Source of the DNA: Eukaryota sp. TZLM1-RC
Lineage: Eukaryota; Metamonada: BaSk clade
DNA: 64,000 bases
Reading direction: 5' to 3'
Assembly: GCA_040285825.1 (NCBI GenBank)
Contig: JAUPSS010000009.1
Coordinates: forward strand, 248,001 to 312,000
The first letter of the stretch is position 1. Each line of letters opens with the position of its first letter. The notes beneath the pieces are model-generated. The model was not told where the DNA came from. It made no database searches and saw nothing but the letters and a program-made list of their open reading frames with translations. Position numbers and translations under genes: made by a program. Shown here one piece after another: positions 20,395 through 32,346 of this stretch.

Positions 20395-20484
20395 CTCGAC
20401 TTCTGGTTGGTTCTGGTTTTTCATTCATTTCACCAGCAATTCCAATGACTATCTGACATTTATGTGCTATTAGACGATGTCTTC
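20395..20484 (-). pseudogene. Weak Fanzor2-like fragment
   Basis: The minus strand encodes AHKCQIVIGIAGEMNEKPEPT. It resembles GDPCQVVIGIGDWEQ in the Fanzor2 copies at 16.1 kb and 43.8 kb. It is only about 30 codons long, so the assignment is tentative. Confidence 0.35.
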
Positions 20485-21554
20485 AACCACTAATAGAAAC
20501 CACATTACTTAAGACTGGAAAATTAATTAATTTCTTAAATGAATAGTCTCATTTCATTGAATCTAGAATGGCAATTCTTGTCAATCAGATTCAATTGAGT
20601 CCAATTCAATAAAATTTACAATTAATGCGATTTAGTGGTAGGGCTGTGGTTTGGTAAGGCTGCATTGTAGATGTTTTTAATGTAAAACTCTGATTGGTAT
20701 GGTTCTCAACTAGAGCTTGTCCCAAAAATAGAAAACGTTTTAATTTTATTTATAAAATAAAAATAGAGAAGTAGTACTAAGACAAGAAGTTTCATGGAGA
20801 GAGGAAAAACAGCAATGATGAGTTTGAGTTCAATGTTGAGTTTTTGAGTTTAGGATTTTAGGAGTCAGAGAGCTTGTAGAGATTTTATCCACTTTTTCCT
20901 CTGGTAACGTCCGTGCAACACTACTTTTTCCAAATGCCAACAATGAGACAGGTGTTCCGATACGGTTCCATACTCACATTTGTATACTTTTCTGTTGCTG
21001 ATGACATGCCAGATCTAAGCCGGTCGTTTCTGTCACAACTTACTTGGTTGCTTATGCATAACCACACATTACATTCTCTGAAATTGACCATAGATGGTCA
21101 ACAGCTATTTGTCCATACGTTGTTTGACCGTATTTCTTCAAAAATGCTTGCACACTTAAATGATAAATCAGTATTCTCAGCAAGGGGCAACAAAGTATAT
21201 GAATATAAGTTGAAAATCTCCATTTCTTTGGTTTAATTTTGATTTATCAGTGTATATCAGTTTTTGTTTCTTCCTCATTAATTGGAAGTTTTGGTTATTG
21301 TTTATGTTTCTAAACATTACAAATATTGAATTTCTTGGAACTTTTGTTTTGCTGAAAATTTTCCATTTTCAAGTGTGTGGATGTAAAAACCATTTTTTTA
21401 AACATTTGTACTTATTGAAATAACTATCTGATTGACTTTATTACTATTATGACGGTCAAAATACAATTTTTCTTATTCGGCCAACAATTTATTTTTAAAT
21501 GAAATTGAAAATAACAAAAACTGAAATTAAAAATAACAAATAATGAAATAAATA
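20485..21554. other. Intergenic, possible short reading frame
   Basis: A plus-strand frame at 20934-21236 (ATG start, about 100 codons) is not recognised and may be chance or the end of a decayed gene. The remainder is AT-rich with no visible structure. Confidence 0.35.
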
Positions 21555-24500
21555 ATGGTTCAATCCAACTACATATGTATGCATTGTTACCTATTCACTA
21601 CACTTCTCCTCGCCCTATACATTTCTCTTGGTTTTTGTGAGATAAAATACTGGACATGTACGTCTGGTCATATAGATACTTCTTCTTGCTGGGTTCTAGC
21701 TGATTCATCACCAACTGAGGCTCCTACTGCAGAAGACTCTCTCATCTTTCCAAATCGTGTTTTATCTTCTGCTTCAATATCGGTACATTCATCACATGGT
21801 TTTTCAGTTCTCTGGCTTGGATCAGGTAACACTCTTCAACTCTTATCTTCTACTATCACAACTGATCGATTTATTTTTGCAGGTGGTGATGTCTTTGGGT
21901 CACCTGATTCAGAAGACCAGATTGTATCAATTCTTGAAGAAGGAATCGTCTCTCAACCAACGACCTTAAGCAGATCTACATTGAACGTTAGAGGCACCCT
22001 TACTATTGCTGCATGTTCATTAACACTTTCAAATGCTCATATAGTAGTACAAGATGGTGGTCAGCTCAAAATGATCTCCACGCAGTTATCGGGATGGGGG
22101 AGGAATGACCAAAGTCAATTATTACCCTTTAACGTGTTCAATCCTTCTGAATCTCAGCTAGAAGAACACCAACTTACCCGAATTCCGCTTCTTTTTGGTG
22201 ATAATATTGTGGACATTGGAGTTTCTGGTATGGGAAGTTTCTTTCTTTCTTGTTTAGGTTTCTTGTATGAGGCTTCTGGATCAACTCTTCTTCCCCAATT
22301 GATTCTTAAAGATATAAACCAAATAATTGTAAATGATCATATTCTTGCTAGGGTAGCAGACAGTAATACAATTTGGTCAAGGGGTAGGAATGATTACAAT
22401 CAAATCATTGATGACCCTTCCGATTTCATTGATTGGGTGCTCATTACAATACCAGAAGTAGAAGAGATAGTAGACATTGCTGTAGGTAAAGATTGTTCCT
22501 TAATACTGGGAAATAATGGTTTGTAACCCTAACCCTAACCCTAGGTTTGGTTTATTCTTGGGGTAGACGTAGAGATGATCAGGGCTTTGTCACTGCCACG
22601 TGCCAGCCGTTTGATTCTCCTATACTTGGAACTCCTACCTTGATTGAGCTACCTTTTGCTGTAAGTTCTATTTCAGCTGGTTATCATTTCTCTTTATTTA
22701 TCTCAACCAATGACGAGCTATATGGCTGTGGTAATAATGAGCAAAGCCAAATATCCCCACTTTCTGCAAAGTTTTTTGAAGTGCCCGAAATTATTTCTCA
22801 TCCAAATGATATTATTATTCAAGCCAGTGCCACGTCCAACATGGCGTTCTTTCTTAATGATCACGGGTATCTATCTCGCACAGGTAGGCCTCCTGATGTT
22901 TATTTTATGGAAAGAGTTTCTTCCTTCAGCACAGGAGTGGATCATGTTTTGCTTAACCATGATGGCGATGTTGTTTCTGGTATGTGGAATAATGATTTTA
23001 AACAAATTGATCCCTCCAGCAGTTCAGATCTTATCACAAACCCAATCGTTATTGGTGATGGGGTTATTGGTATAGCAAGTGGAGACAATAGCTTTTTTTT
23101 AAAAAAACAATCGCCCAAGCTTTTAATAGAATCTAATTCAGAAGGAACCTTGGTAGTTGAACATGAAGGAAGTTTTACTATTGATTCTGAATTTGAAGTT
23201 ATTCTCGACCTTCCTGTCACTATTCACGGAGAGTTTGTAGTTAATAAGGGGGAAACGTGGATGTTAAATTTGTTTATAGCAAGTGGACTAATTAAGGCTA
23301 CGGATAGATTAATAGTTACTTTACCCAGTGTTTTTTATCCATCAACAGAAATTAAATCTACCAACGTATTAGAATTTACCTTTGAAACTGAATTCTGTCA
23401 CCATTTAGAAGGTAGTATTTCTTTATCTGGAGATACAGCGGAATTAGTGTTGAGTAGAGGTTGCTTCAATTTTGAAACCTTGTATTTGCTCACTACTCCC
23501 TTGATTAAAGCTCAGTTTGGCAGTCAAATTGATTTCAGAGGTTTTAATGGTGTTAACAGTTTACTTTACCATTTAGTTATTGATGAACAATCTTTTGTTA
23601 TACTTGACGGTTTTAACTATATTGAAAATCTAACCCTAATTGATGGGTCACTTGAACTATATAGGGAATTAACTATCGGTGAATTAGATTTCTTTTCAGG
23701 AACAATTAAAGCCGCTAAACTGGTTGACCTAACTGTAACCCTTGTTCAATTTTTTCAAGGGGACTCTCATATTGAAAATTTAGATCTTTATGCTGAAAAT
23801 TTGAATATTTTAAATGGAGATGTTTGGCTTTCTGGTCAATTTTCACTTGTTGTTAACACTCTTAGTATCACTTGTGGTGAAACTTGCCAAATTTTTGCGG
23901 ATGACGTCACCGACCAAGAGCAGCTCACTATTAATGACAAGTTAAACATTTCGATGAGCAATTCACTTGCTATTGCTTCTTTTAATATCCATGTAACCTT
24001 TAATTCAAGTTATTTTTTAGTTTCTGAAGTTTCTAATGTTGTTTTTACTGATGAATCCTATTTAGTTTACACTTCATCTGAACTCTTGTCTGAAACTTTT
24101 TTAATATTTGGACGCCTTTCCTTTAGTGGAACCTTGATTTCTACTCTTTCTTCATTGGCAATTCAAGGTCAACAAACTGGTAGAGTTCACCTTTCTAATT
24201 CTGCCCAAATTTACATACTCTTATTTAGACTATCGCAAGTTGCTAGCATTATTTGCGAAGGTTGTCATTTTCAACATTCTTCCATTGGATTTATTCTCAA
24301 TGGACGTTCTTGCCTTGAGATAACACAATTTAATGGTGGGGTCATTGAATCCATTTCTGCAATATTGGGTTCAAGAGTTTATCTACCATCTGTATCAGTA
24401 GGTAGATTGAGTCTATCGAATTCCGAGTTGAAATTAACTGGTGATGTGATGATTAGCCAAACTGCTGGTTTTTCGGGTGTATTGATTGAAGGAGGGAATC

Positions 24501-27500
24501 TTACTTTGAATGGAGATGTTTCTGTCACAGGCAATGTTGACATGAGGAATATTAGGGTAGAGCTCAATAAAAAGACTATGTGGAGTTGGGGATCAATTAG
24601 ATTGGATCAGAATTCCAAAGTGTTCGTTAATTCTCCTTTGTTTTTCAGTAGTATTCAAGGGTCGAAACTTTCCTCTGAAGTTGTTTCTCCAAACCAAGTT
24701 GAAATTAATAATTTATTTCAAATCAAGAACAACCGTTTTAATGCTTTTGTTTTCAATGTTGGAGTTTATTTTGGGGCTTCGTGCTTAATAGAAGCAATAG
24801 ATGAATCCAGAGTGATGTTCAGTGAAAATTCCATAATAAATGCAGATGATCACTTTTCAGTTGATCAGAATTTCATCATTTCTATTCATTCTGTTCTTAA
24901 TTTCAATTGTTTCTGGTATTTAGGTTCGTATTTGAATTGGTCAAGTGGAGTTTTAATATTTGGGCCTAATTCAGTCCTAAATATAGAAATTGTAAATTTA
25001 ACAAACTCTGAAATCGTTTGTGATCAATGCATGTTCAATTACCAAATCTTAAATGATAGTTTTTATTTGAAAGAAGTTCATTTGAAGGATTCGTCTCTAA
25101 AACTGTCGAATGTTTCCTATAATCTTTCTTTAACGGAATTTCGCTCAGCTAGTTCGATCATTTTGATTGATGATTCTTACCCAGTTTTTTTGAATTTACT
25201 GGCTTTTGATACAAATTTCACTTTATCAAACCTAGAACTTCCTTTATTTATTGGTGATTTGGTTTGTTTTGAGTGTTTTACGTTTGGATCATCTTACTTC
25301 ACCTTAATTATTGGTAATTCAAGTAATTCTAGTTTATATTCTGAAACTGGTGTTATTAAACTTGATCTCTTTGCTGATCTTGCCAAGATTTATGTACTAA
25401 ATGAACCCAGTTTCTGTTTAAACACATTTGAATCATCAGTCATGTTTCCTATTGACAATGCTCTAGATCTTGCACCTTTTATTGAATTTTCTGCCCTATA
25501 TGCTGAAATGACAACTTATTATTATTCTGATTATGCAGAAATTTTGTTTTACGGATCTCAAGCTTCAAATACTGCAACGAAATCGTTGGAATTTTCCTTG
25601 TCTGTACCAGTGATCCAATACCAAAATACCATTTCTTTTGATATTTGCCCAATAATTGTTGAACATTTCGCACCAGCCACAAATGGCCTAAATTCCCTAA
25701 TCACTGGGCGAAATTTTGGTAGTGGTACAGTCAAAATTTCGTATTATTCCCATGAATTCCTGGTTACATCACTCAACCATAATCATTTATCTTTTGACTT
25801 TGTTTCTGGATCTGGTTGTCATTACATTTACTTGACCAGACTCTCTGATAATGTTAATTCTGTTGAATACTACTTTTGTTATCAGAAACCCAAAATTTTA
25901 GAAATTGTACCATCTGTGTTACCAATGGTTGGAGAGGTTTCTGTCATTGGTTCAAATTTTGATCCGTTGTCTACAGTGATCTCTTTTGAGAATGCCAAAG
26001 TAGTTGCCAATATCACCAAAATTTCGTTTACTTCCCTCCAAATTTTTGTTCTATCTGTGTGTGATGTGGTTTATTCTGAAATTGAACTAATTATTCACGT
26101 GTTTCCGTTTGAGGCTTGTACCAAGTTTTCGATCACTTTTCCAAAATTTGAAGTGATTCCTTCTGTTTTCTCATCAGAACCATCTTTTGTTGTGCTGAAA
26201 TCCAAAAATTTGGCAACTCTTTTCCAGTGCAATTCGGGTTTTTCGGTCTTTTCTCCCAATATTGGTGAAATTCCTGCTTATTACAGCCATGAAATGATTC
26301 CTGACGATAACTCCCACGTTGCATTGAACCTTCCTTTGCTAGGTCTTGTCAATGTTATTAGACTTTTTTTTAAGTTGGAACCAAATTTAGGGTTGGATGT
26401 AGAATTCCCAGTAACTTCATTGTATCCATTACCCTTGAAATATGCCTGTTTTGTGGATCAGCCGTGTGCTATTACTGTTGTCAGTACTAACAATATTTTA
26501 AAATTAGATCAACTTGAGCTCTTTTATGGTGAAAATTTAATGGTCACTTACCATTCAAAAAATTCATCTTTATTTGAAATTATTTTCGTTACTAGTGAAA
26601 CAGGAGTTCCGAACATCCAGCTCTGCAGCACTGCTTTTTGTTATAAAATCCACTCTTTACCTTTTGTAATCAGGTTTGATTCTATCAATCCACATTATGT
26701 CAATTTTATGAATATTTCGATGAAGTTACCTGTGGATCTCTTCTCTTCTGGTCTTGATTTCTACAGCCTCGAACAGGTTAAAAATTCATTAGTTGTCAAT
26801 ATTTCGGACTATGAAATTATAGAAGTTTCTTCATCTCTGTTAACGATTATAATCATCATAAAAAAGCCTTGTACTGCAACATTCTATTTTAGACTGTTTA
26901 ATGAATCAATTACTCCAAGTAAATTCTCTGTTATTATTGATTATTTTGTTGAGATACCTCCTTTTATTCCAATTAATTCTGAGGTTTATCTTTATCTTTC
27001 TGTACCACTTGAAAATTTGTTTCTAATATTGGATGGAATTCATCAGTTGCGTTTTGGATTTAATGTTTTCAACGTGTCCTTACCTGTTGACCACGAGGTT
27101 TTCCTATTTCATTATTCATTCACCTTGCCAGTTTCAAAGACACTTGATAAGCCAGTTTTACCTCAATTATTACAATCATTTTCTTTCTACACTTTAATAA
27201 ATAAATGGTCGTTTGAATTCACTAGCTTTGAAGTCGTTAATATTGATGGAATTCACATTTCTTATTCTGAAGATACTTCTTTGATAGAGTTGAATGCTAC
27301 AACTGCTGAACCAGGTACTTTTCATTTAACAGTAATTAACAATTTTTTCAATTCTTTTTTTAAAATTGAATTTTTTGGTGACGTGGCATATCCTCCATTT
27401 AGCAATACAGTATCATCTGTTTTCAACTACAATTTAACTATCAATTCTTATTTTATGTTCAATTTTTCTCATTGTACTATTGCTTTTGAAATATTTGCAG

Positions 27501-30370
27501 ATAATACTGAGCATTTTACTCAGTTAATTTCTTCAAAGCAAAGAGTAGATTCTTGTGAATATTTTATCCTTGTTGATCTTACTATTCCATTGTTTTATGG
27601 TACAAGTTCTAATAATGTTTATTTATTAATCCCTGATTTTGATTGCATTCATTTGGGCAACATCACAATTTTCAATTTCGAATTTTATTCAGATAATTAT
27701 TTGTCTATTCATGAACTTAGAACTATTACTATCTACAGTACATCGACTGTAGACCTTTTACATGGGGGTCTACAGTGGAATTGTTATCTACAAGAGCAAC
27801 GACTGGCAATTGAAGTGGATGTTGATTCTATTCAAATTTTCAATGTTGCAGCACCATCATTACAACATTATTACCAAATTTCTGTTAGAATTGGAAATTT
27901 TGAGGTGAGCTCTGTCAATTTACCTGTTGAGCCCTTTTTTGAGGAACAATGCTATGTTTCTGTTCATAAATATCCAAGAATTCTGAATTTTTCCTTAATT
28001 GACACTGAAAGTTTTGACCAAATATTCGATCCTGTCGTGATTAATAATCTCAGGTGTTGTCAATATGATCTTGACTTGTGCTCAATCAACATCCGAAACA
28101 GCACTGAAATTTTGGTTGAATTTATGACTACTTTCGATGTTTATTATGTTGTTATAACCACCAATTCTACCTGTTCTGACTCAAATAGAATTTCTCCATT
28201 TGTAATCAAACCAAGAACAAATACTGTAGAGAATGATTGGCATTGTTACTCTATCCCAAACGGCTTCACATTTGCTTTGACCTGTTCCTTGAACTTTGAA
28301 TTGAAAGAAATCTCTGAATTTTATCTTTACACCTTGGAAAATGTTTCTATATTGGAGTTTGAAATTTACGGTCATGACACCTCTAAGTGTCTTTCTCCTA
28401 TTGATTTTTCTGTTGGTATTACCTCAAATGGTACTATTTTAGGTGTCAGTAATGTGTCAGCACAATATTTTGACAGTTTTCATTCAAATTTTGACAGTTT
28501 GCTCTTATTTTATTCGGCTTTATTTTCTAATAATTCAAATTTTCTCCCTATTATAATCATTCATGTTGAATTAACCTCTCCTTTTTGTTATTCATCTCAT
28601 ATTGCTTCATTTCAACACAAGGTAGATGAGCTCAATGACATTGTTCTTGTCAGGTCCAAAATTTGGGTTAATCCAGGTCAAGATCATTTTCAACTAAACC
28701 TTTTTTGTTTTGATTCATTTAAGCTGAAGTTAAACTGTTCTATTTTGGATTTAATTGTTACAAATTCGTCACTTTTTATTTACAATTATCATTTTAGTGA
28801 AGATTCTTTGCTTGTCTATCCCAATAGTTTCCCTCTAAATCATCATTTTATTGATGTTTCACTGAATTCGCATCGATTCATTTTAAATTTCACTCTTTTG
28901 GTTACTTTTGACTCTTATTTGTCAAGTAAATTGATTTCGAAATTTATTTGTCCCATAGCCAACCATGGATTCTTATCATGTACGGTAATCGAATTAAAGC
29001 TATTTTATAACGAAATTCAAAATTTAGAAACGATCACTCAATCTCTTTCTCTTGAGGATGTGGAATTTTCCACTTCTTCTTTTGTCAATATCATTGTTAG
29101 TGCCAATGAAATTCAATTGATTGGTCCTCCTGAAGCATATGTTACCCTATCATTTGCTTATAATAATCTAGCTTCATCATTTTCAACTACTTTGGAACCT
29201 TGCCCTTCTTCCACGATTATGGTTGATGGCCAATGCTCATGTCCTCCCGGAGAAGAAATAAGTCAATTTGGTCACTGTACAAAATGTGTGATTGATACCT
29301 TTAATGAATTTCCTCTTGGTATATGCATCTCATGCCCCTCTCCCAGAGTTACCCTTCACTCTGGCTCTTACCATGCTGATCAATGTGTTTGTCCCTCGCA
29401 AATGTTGGACATTCAAGGGGATTGTGTTTCTTGTCCTCGCTTTGCGCAGTGCCACCATGGAGATCTTTCTTTTGTTGCAAGAGGGTTCATTTTCGATGGT
29501 TATGCATTGGGAAGGTCTCCATTTAAGATGCTTGTCAGGAATTCTTCCTGTATAGAAGGACATCTGGGCCATCATTGCATGGAATGTGAAGAAGGTTATC
29601 GAACATCCCTTTTATTTTGTTTAAAAACAAATTCATTTATCAATACTTTTTATTCTTTATTTTGTATTTTGCTTTTATTTGTACTTGTTTTTGTTTTTGA
29701 CGTTTATGTGTTTCCTTTGTGCTTTAAAGATTACAAATTGCTGCCCATCCACCACACATCACTTTTAAGGGAATGTTTATATAAAATATCCCATCACTAC
29801 TCCCAATGGAGGTGGTGTCCTTTTGCATTCATTGTTGGTCTTTTTTCTATCATTTTTTACACTTTTGGAACTCCATTTCTATGGTTTTTCTCAGTTGTTT
29901 GTTATTCAATGGGATCTTTTCTTTTTTACCCTTTTGTTTTTGTCTGTGTCCGGTATTTTTTAAAGCTCCGTAAACGCTTTGATTGTGCTCTTCCACTCAA
30001 AAATAGTTCACTTTTTTCTGTTTTGGCTATTCTTGTTTCATGTTGGCTAGTCATTTATCAATATAGAGTGGCAATTGATGGTGATTTTTCCGTCTCTATT
30101 TATATGGTTATTTTTTGTTATATAACACTCATTACCATTTGTATCGTCCAGATAACGGCTCATCAATTACCAAGCTTGGTGGGCATCTTGGTTCTTATCT
30201 TGGTTGAAGTCATCCGTCCCTTCTTTTATTTTAGCTTTCATGCTGTGGTTTTTATTGTTTTACTACCGTTAAATTTTAATTTCAATAGAACGTTTATTGG
30301 GGCAGCAGCTTGTGTTTGTGTATTCAGGGTGTTCTTATACACTTATTATTCCATAATTTTTGGAATTTAG
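21555..30370 (+). CDS. Giant RCC1-repeat / IPT / cysteine-rich multi-pass membrane protein
   Basis: Exons 21555-22518 and 22545-30370 encode about 2929 residues. A hydrophobic N-terminus (LFTTLLLALYISLGFC) looks like a signal peptide. Residues 170-450 hold RCC1-type propeller repeats (LSGWGRNDQSQLLP; TIWSRGRNDYNQI; VYSWGRRRDDQG; LYGCGNNEQSQI). A long beta-rich, N-glycosylation-rich region follows, with an IPT/TIG-like segment near residue 1440 (PKILEIVPSVLPMVGEVSVI). Residues 2540-2670 are cysteine-rich, EGF/receptor-like (CPPGEEI, CTKC, CVSCPRF, CMECEEGYR). The last 250 residues contain about seven membrane segments. It is probably a cell-surface adhesion or receptor-like protein. The RCC1 part is likely extracellular here, not a Ran exchange factor. 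Confidence 0.85.
22519..22544 (+). other. 26-nt intron built of telomere-like repeats
   Basis: Starts GTTTGT, continues as three near-perfect TAACCC units and ends CTAACCCTAG. Removing it joins GNNG to LVYSWGR, giving a perfect RCC1 repeat. Without removal a TAA stop truncates the protein. The exon bases GGTTTG flank it as a direct repeat. Confidence 0.85.
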
Positions 30371-31331
30371 TCTACTTTATTTTTGCTTGTAAATATTCGT
30401 TTTTCATTCTCAGTACTTATTACACACTCGGAATCAAGAATTAAGACTCTTTGCCTACATTGAGTACACCGTAGTTGGCTAAGCAAAATCTAAACACAGT
30501 TACCGTTTAAACAATTGTTTAATTCAGTTACGTTCTGATTGTTTAGCAGCATTTCTGTCAAAAAAACATTTGTGTCATCAGCGTATTTTCATTAATCAAG
30601 TTGGACAGTACTTCATTGAAAATACACTTTAAATCCAAGCTAATGAATTTGAATTTATACTGATTGCAAGATAACATCTTGCTCTGAACCTCCAGCGTTT
30701 AGCTGATGTTTTTGCAGGAATGTTCTTTGAGTGGATTGTCATTCATTCTGTGCTTGGAGTGCAACCAGACTTTGGGTTTTTCTTTGTTTTATTAAATCAA
30801 TTTAAAACTGTTTTCCAGAATTTTATATTGTTTCTTAATTCAAAGCTTGTATTGGTTCTATCAAGTTACTATAGTACAAGTCATGGTAAAGTGCCCAAAG
30901 CCATCACAAACATCAAAACTACATCAATTAATTGAAAATATTCCAACCACTGCATTTAACTACTCATGACGTAGCACTGACGAGGCAATACAAAGGTATT
31001 TATTAGTGTTTGGTAGCTTATGAGCAATTTGGTAAATTGATTGTTACTGAAAGTGCCCTTAGGAAACACTGAAGCTACGATTTTGACTAAAACCACTTTG
31101 GTAAGTGCAAATGTAGGAACAGAAGAACATTTTCAACTTTAGAAGAAAGAGATGGGAGGTTGACAGAGGGAACAGTCATCTGAAATGAGAAGGGTCAATA
31201 ATTTATGAATCAGCTTTATTAATAAACTTGGATTTCTTTCTCTCCTTCGTGTGTTCATCTGCCTAACGGCATCAAAAATGGTCAATTTGTTTTGAAAAAG
31301 TCCCAGATCATAAACTTAATTGTAAACCAGA
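30371..31331. other. Intergenic, no gene seen
   Basis: About 960 bp with no convincing frame. An open stretch at 30720-30935 (71 codons) is hydrophobic and unrecognised. Confidence 0.45.
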
Positions 31332-31970
31332 TCATATGAATGCAGTAGAAGACTCAGAATCCCTGGCAAAGGTTCGAAATAAATCCAGTATTCGATCACC
31401 ATTCAGCAATAGATTTTGAGACAGTAGGGGAGGGGGGTCAGAAAAAGGACGGAAGCAAGTGACGAGGGTAGAGAGACGTTGATAAAGAGAAAGAAGGAAA
31501 GGGTGGGGCAGGGTTGAGGTTGTTAGTTTGTACAAAAGGGAGACAATTAGTTGCCGATCATGATTCCATGATGGGGTGATGAATGATGGTTTAATTGAGC
31601 AAAGGAGGATTACTATTGCCGAAGCATGGGATAAGTCACAATCAGTGTTGAGTAGTGAAAACCAGTGTTTGGAAAAGTTTTGGAACTGAGGATGAAAACA
31701 TGCAGGAAGTAGACTCTTCTGTAGCTTTAATACAAGGTGTGGAACATCAGGAATAGAAGAGAGGGAAGACAGCCAGACTGATTCATATGAAGTCCAGGCA
31801 GTCACAAAAGAACTTGAGGGAAGGGACCTATGACAATGTAGTAACAGCTCTGTGTTGATCATTCTACGAAATAAGTGCCCCTGCATAGTAGAGACTTTTA
31901 TATTTGATTTGATTCCAGAATCAATTGTATTCATGGTTATATTCCATAGAGGAAGGAAGAAAAAAAACAT
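31332..31970 (-). CDS. Hypothetical helical protein, up to 212 aa
   Basis: ATG at 31970 or, more plausibly, 31934 (MNTIDSGIKSN...). It is rich in Leu, Ser and His with several amphipathic helices. No domain was recognised. Upstream on the same strand, 31992-32228 encodes another 78-codon stretch (ETYRSRLLSEYFPFF...) of similar style. It may belong to the same gene through an unrecognised intron or frameshift, but I found no donor/acceptor pair of the kind seen elsewhere here. Confidence 0.45.
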   Translation of the reverse strand: MFFFFLPLWNITMNTIDSGIKSNIKVSTMQGHLFRRMINTELLLHCHRSLPSSSFVTAWTSYESVWLSSLSSIPDVPHLVLKLQKSLLPACFHPQFQNFSKHWFSLLNTDCDLSHASAIVILLCSIKPSFITPSWNHDRQLIVSLLYKLTTSTLPHPFLLSLYQRLSTLVTCFRPFSDPPPLLSQNLLLNGDRILDLFRTFARDSESSTAFI

Positions 31971-31991
31971 TACTTAAAATAAAAGTGATTC

Positions 31992-32228
31992 TCAATTTCC
32001 GACATAAAGAGTGGTAGTAGCTGCAAGCAAGGATTCGTAGGAGAAGGTTCGTAGTAGAGTAAGTGATGAAATGTTGTAAGTGATGAAATGAAATTCAATT
32101 ACGAATCTGGGCAATGATGACAACCCAACCAAACTCCACTCACCAACTTTTGTAACATGTAGTTCTTGTCTGAAGAAAGGAAAATATTCAGAAAGTAATC
32201 TTGAACGATATGTCTCATTAATAAACAC
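31992..32228 (-). other. Possible upstream exon of the 31.3-31.9 kb gene
   Basis: A 78-codon minus-strand stretch with protein-like composition, directly upstream of the hypothetical gene ending at 31332. Its start is within 120 bp of the divergent Fanzor1 gene. The region near 32055-32090 contains an imperfect tandem repeat of GTAAGTGATGAAAT. Confidence 0.3.
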
Positions 32229-32346
32229 TTGTAACTAACTTTACTTTGAATTGACAACTATAAGATTGATTGACTTCAACAAATTTTCAATTTTAGGAAA
32301 CAAATTTTCAATCATTTCTGACTGTTTCCGTTCTGTGTTGACTGCC

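Noticed and set aside
22519-22544. Chromosome-end or assembly joint suggested by telomere repeats
   Set aside because: Only about three units, and the gene continues perfectly on both sides after removal.
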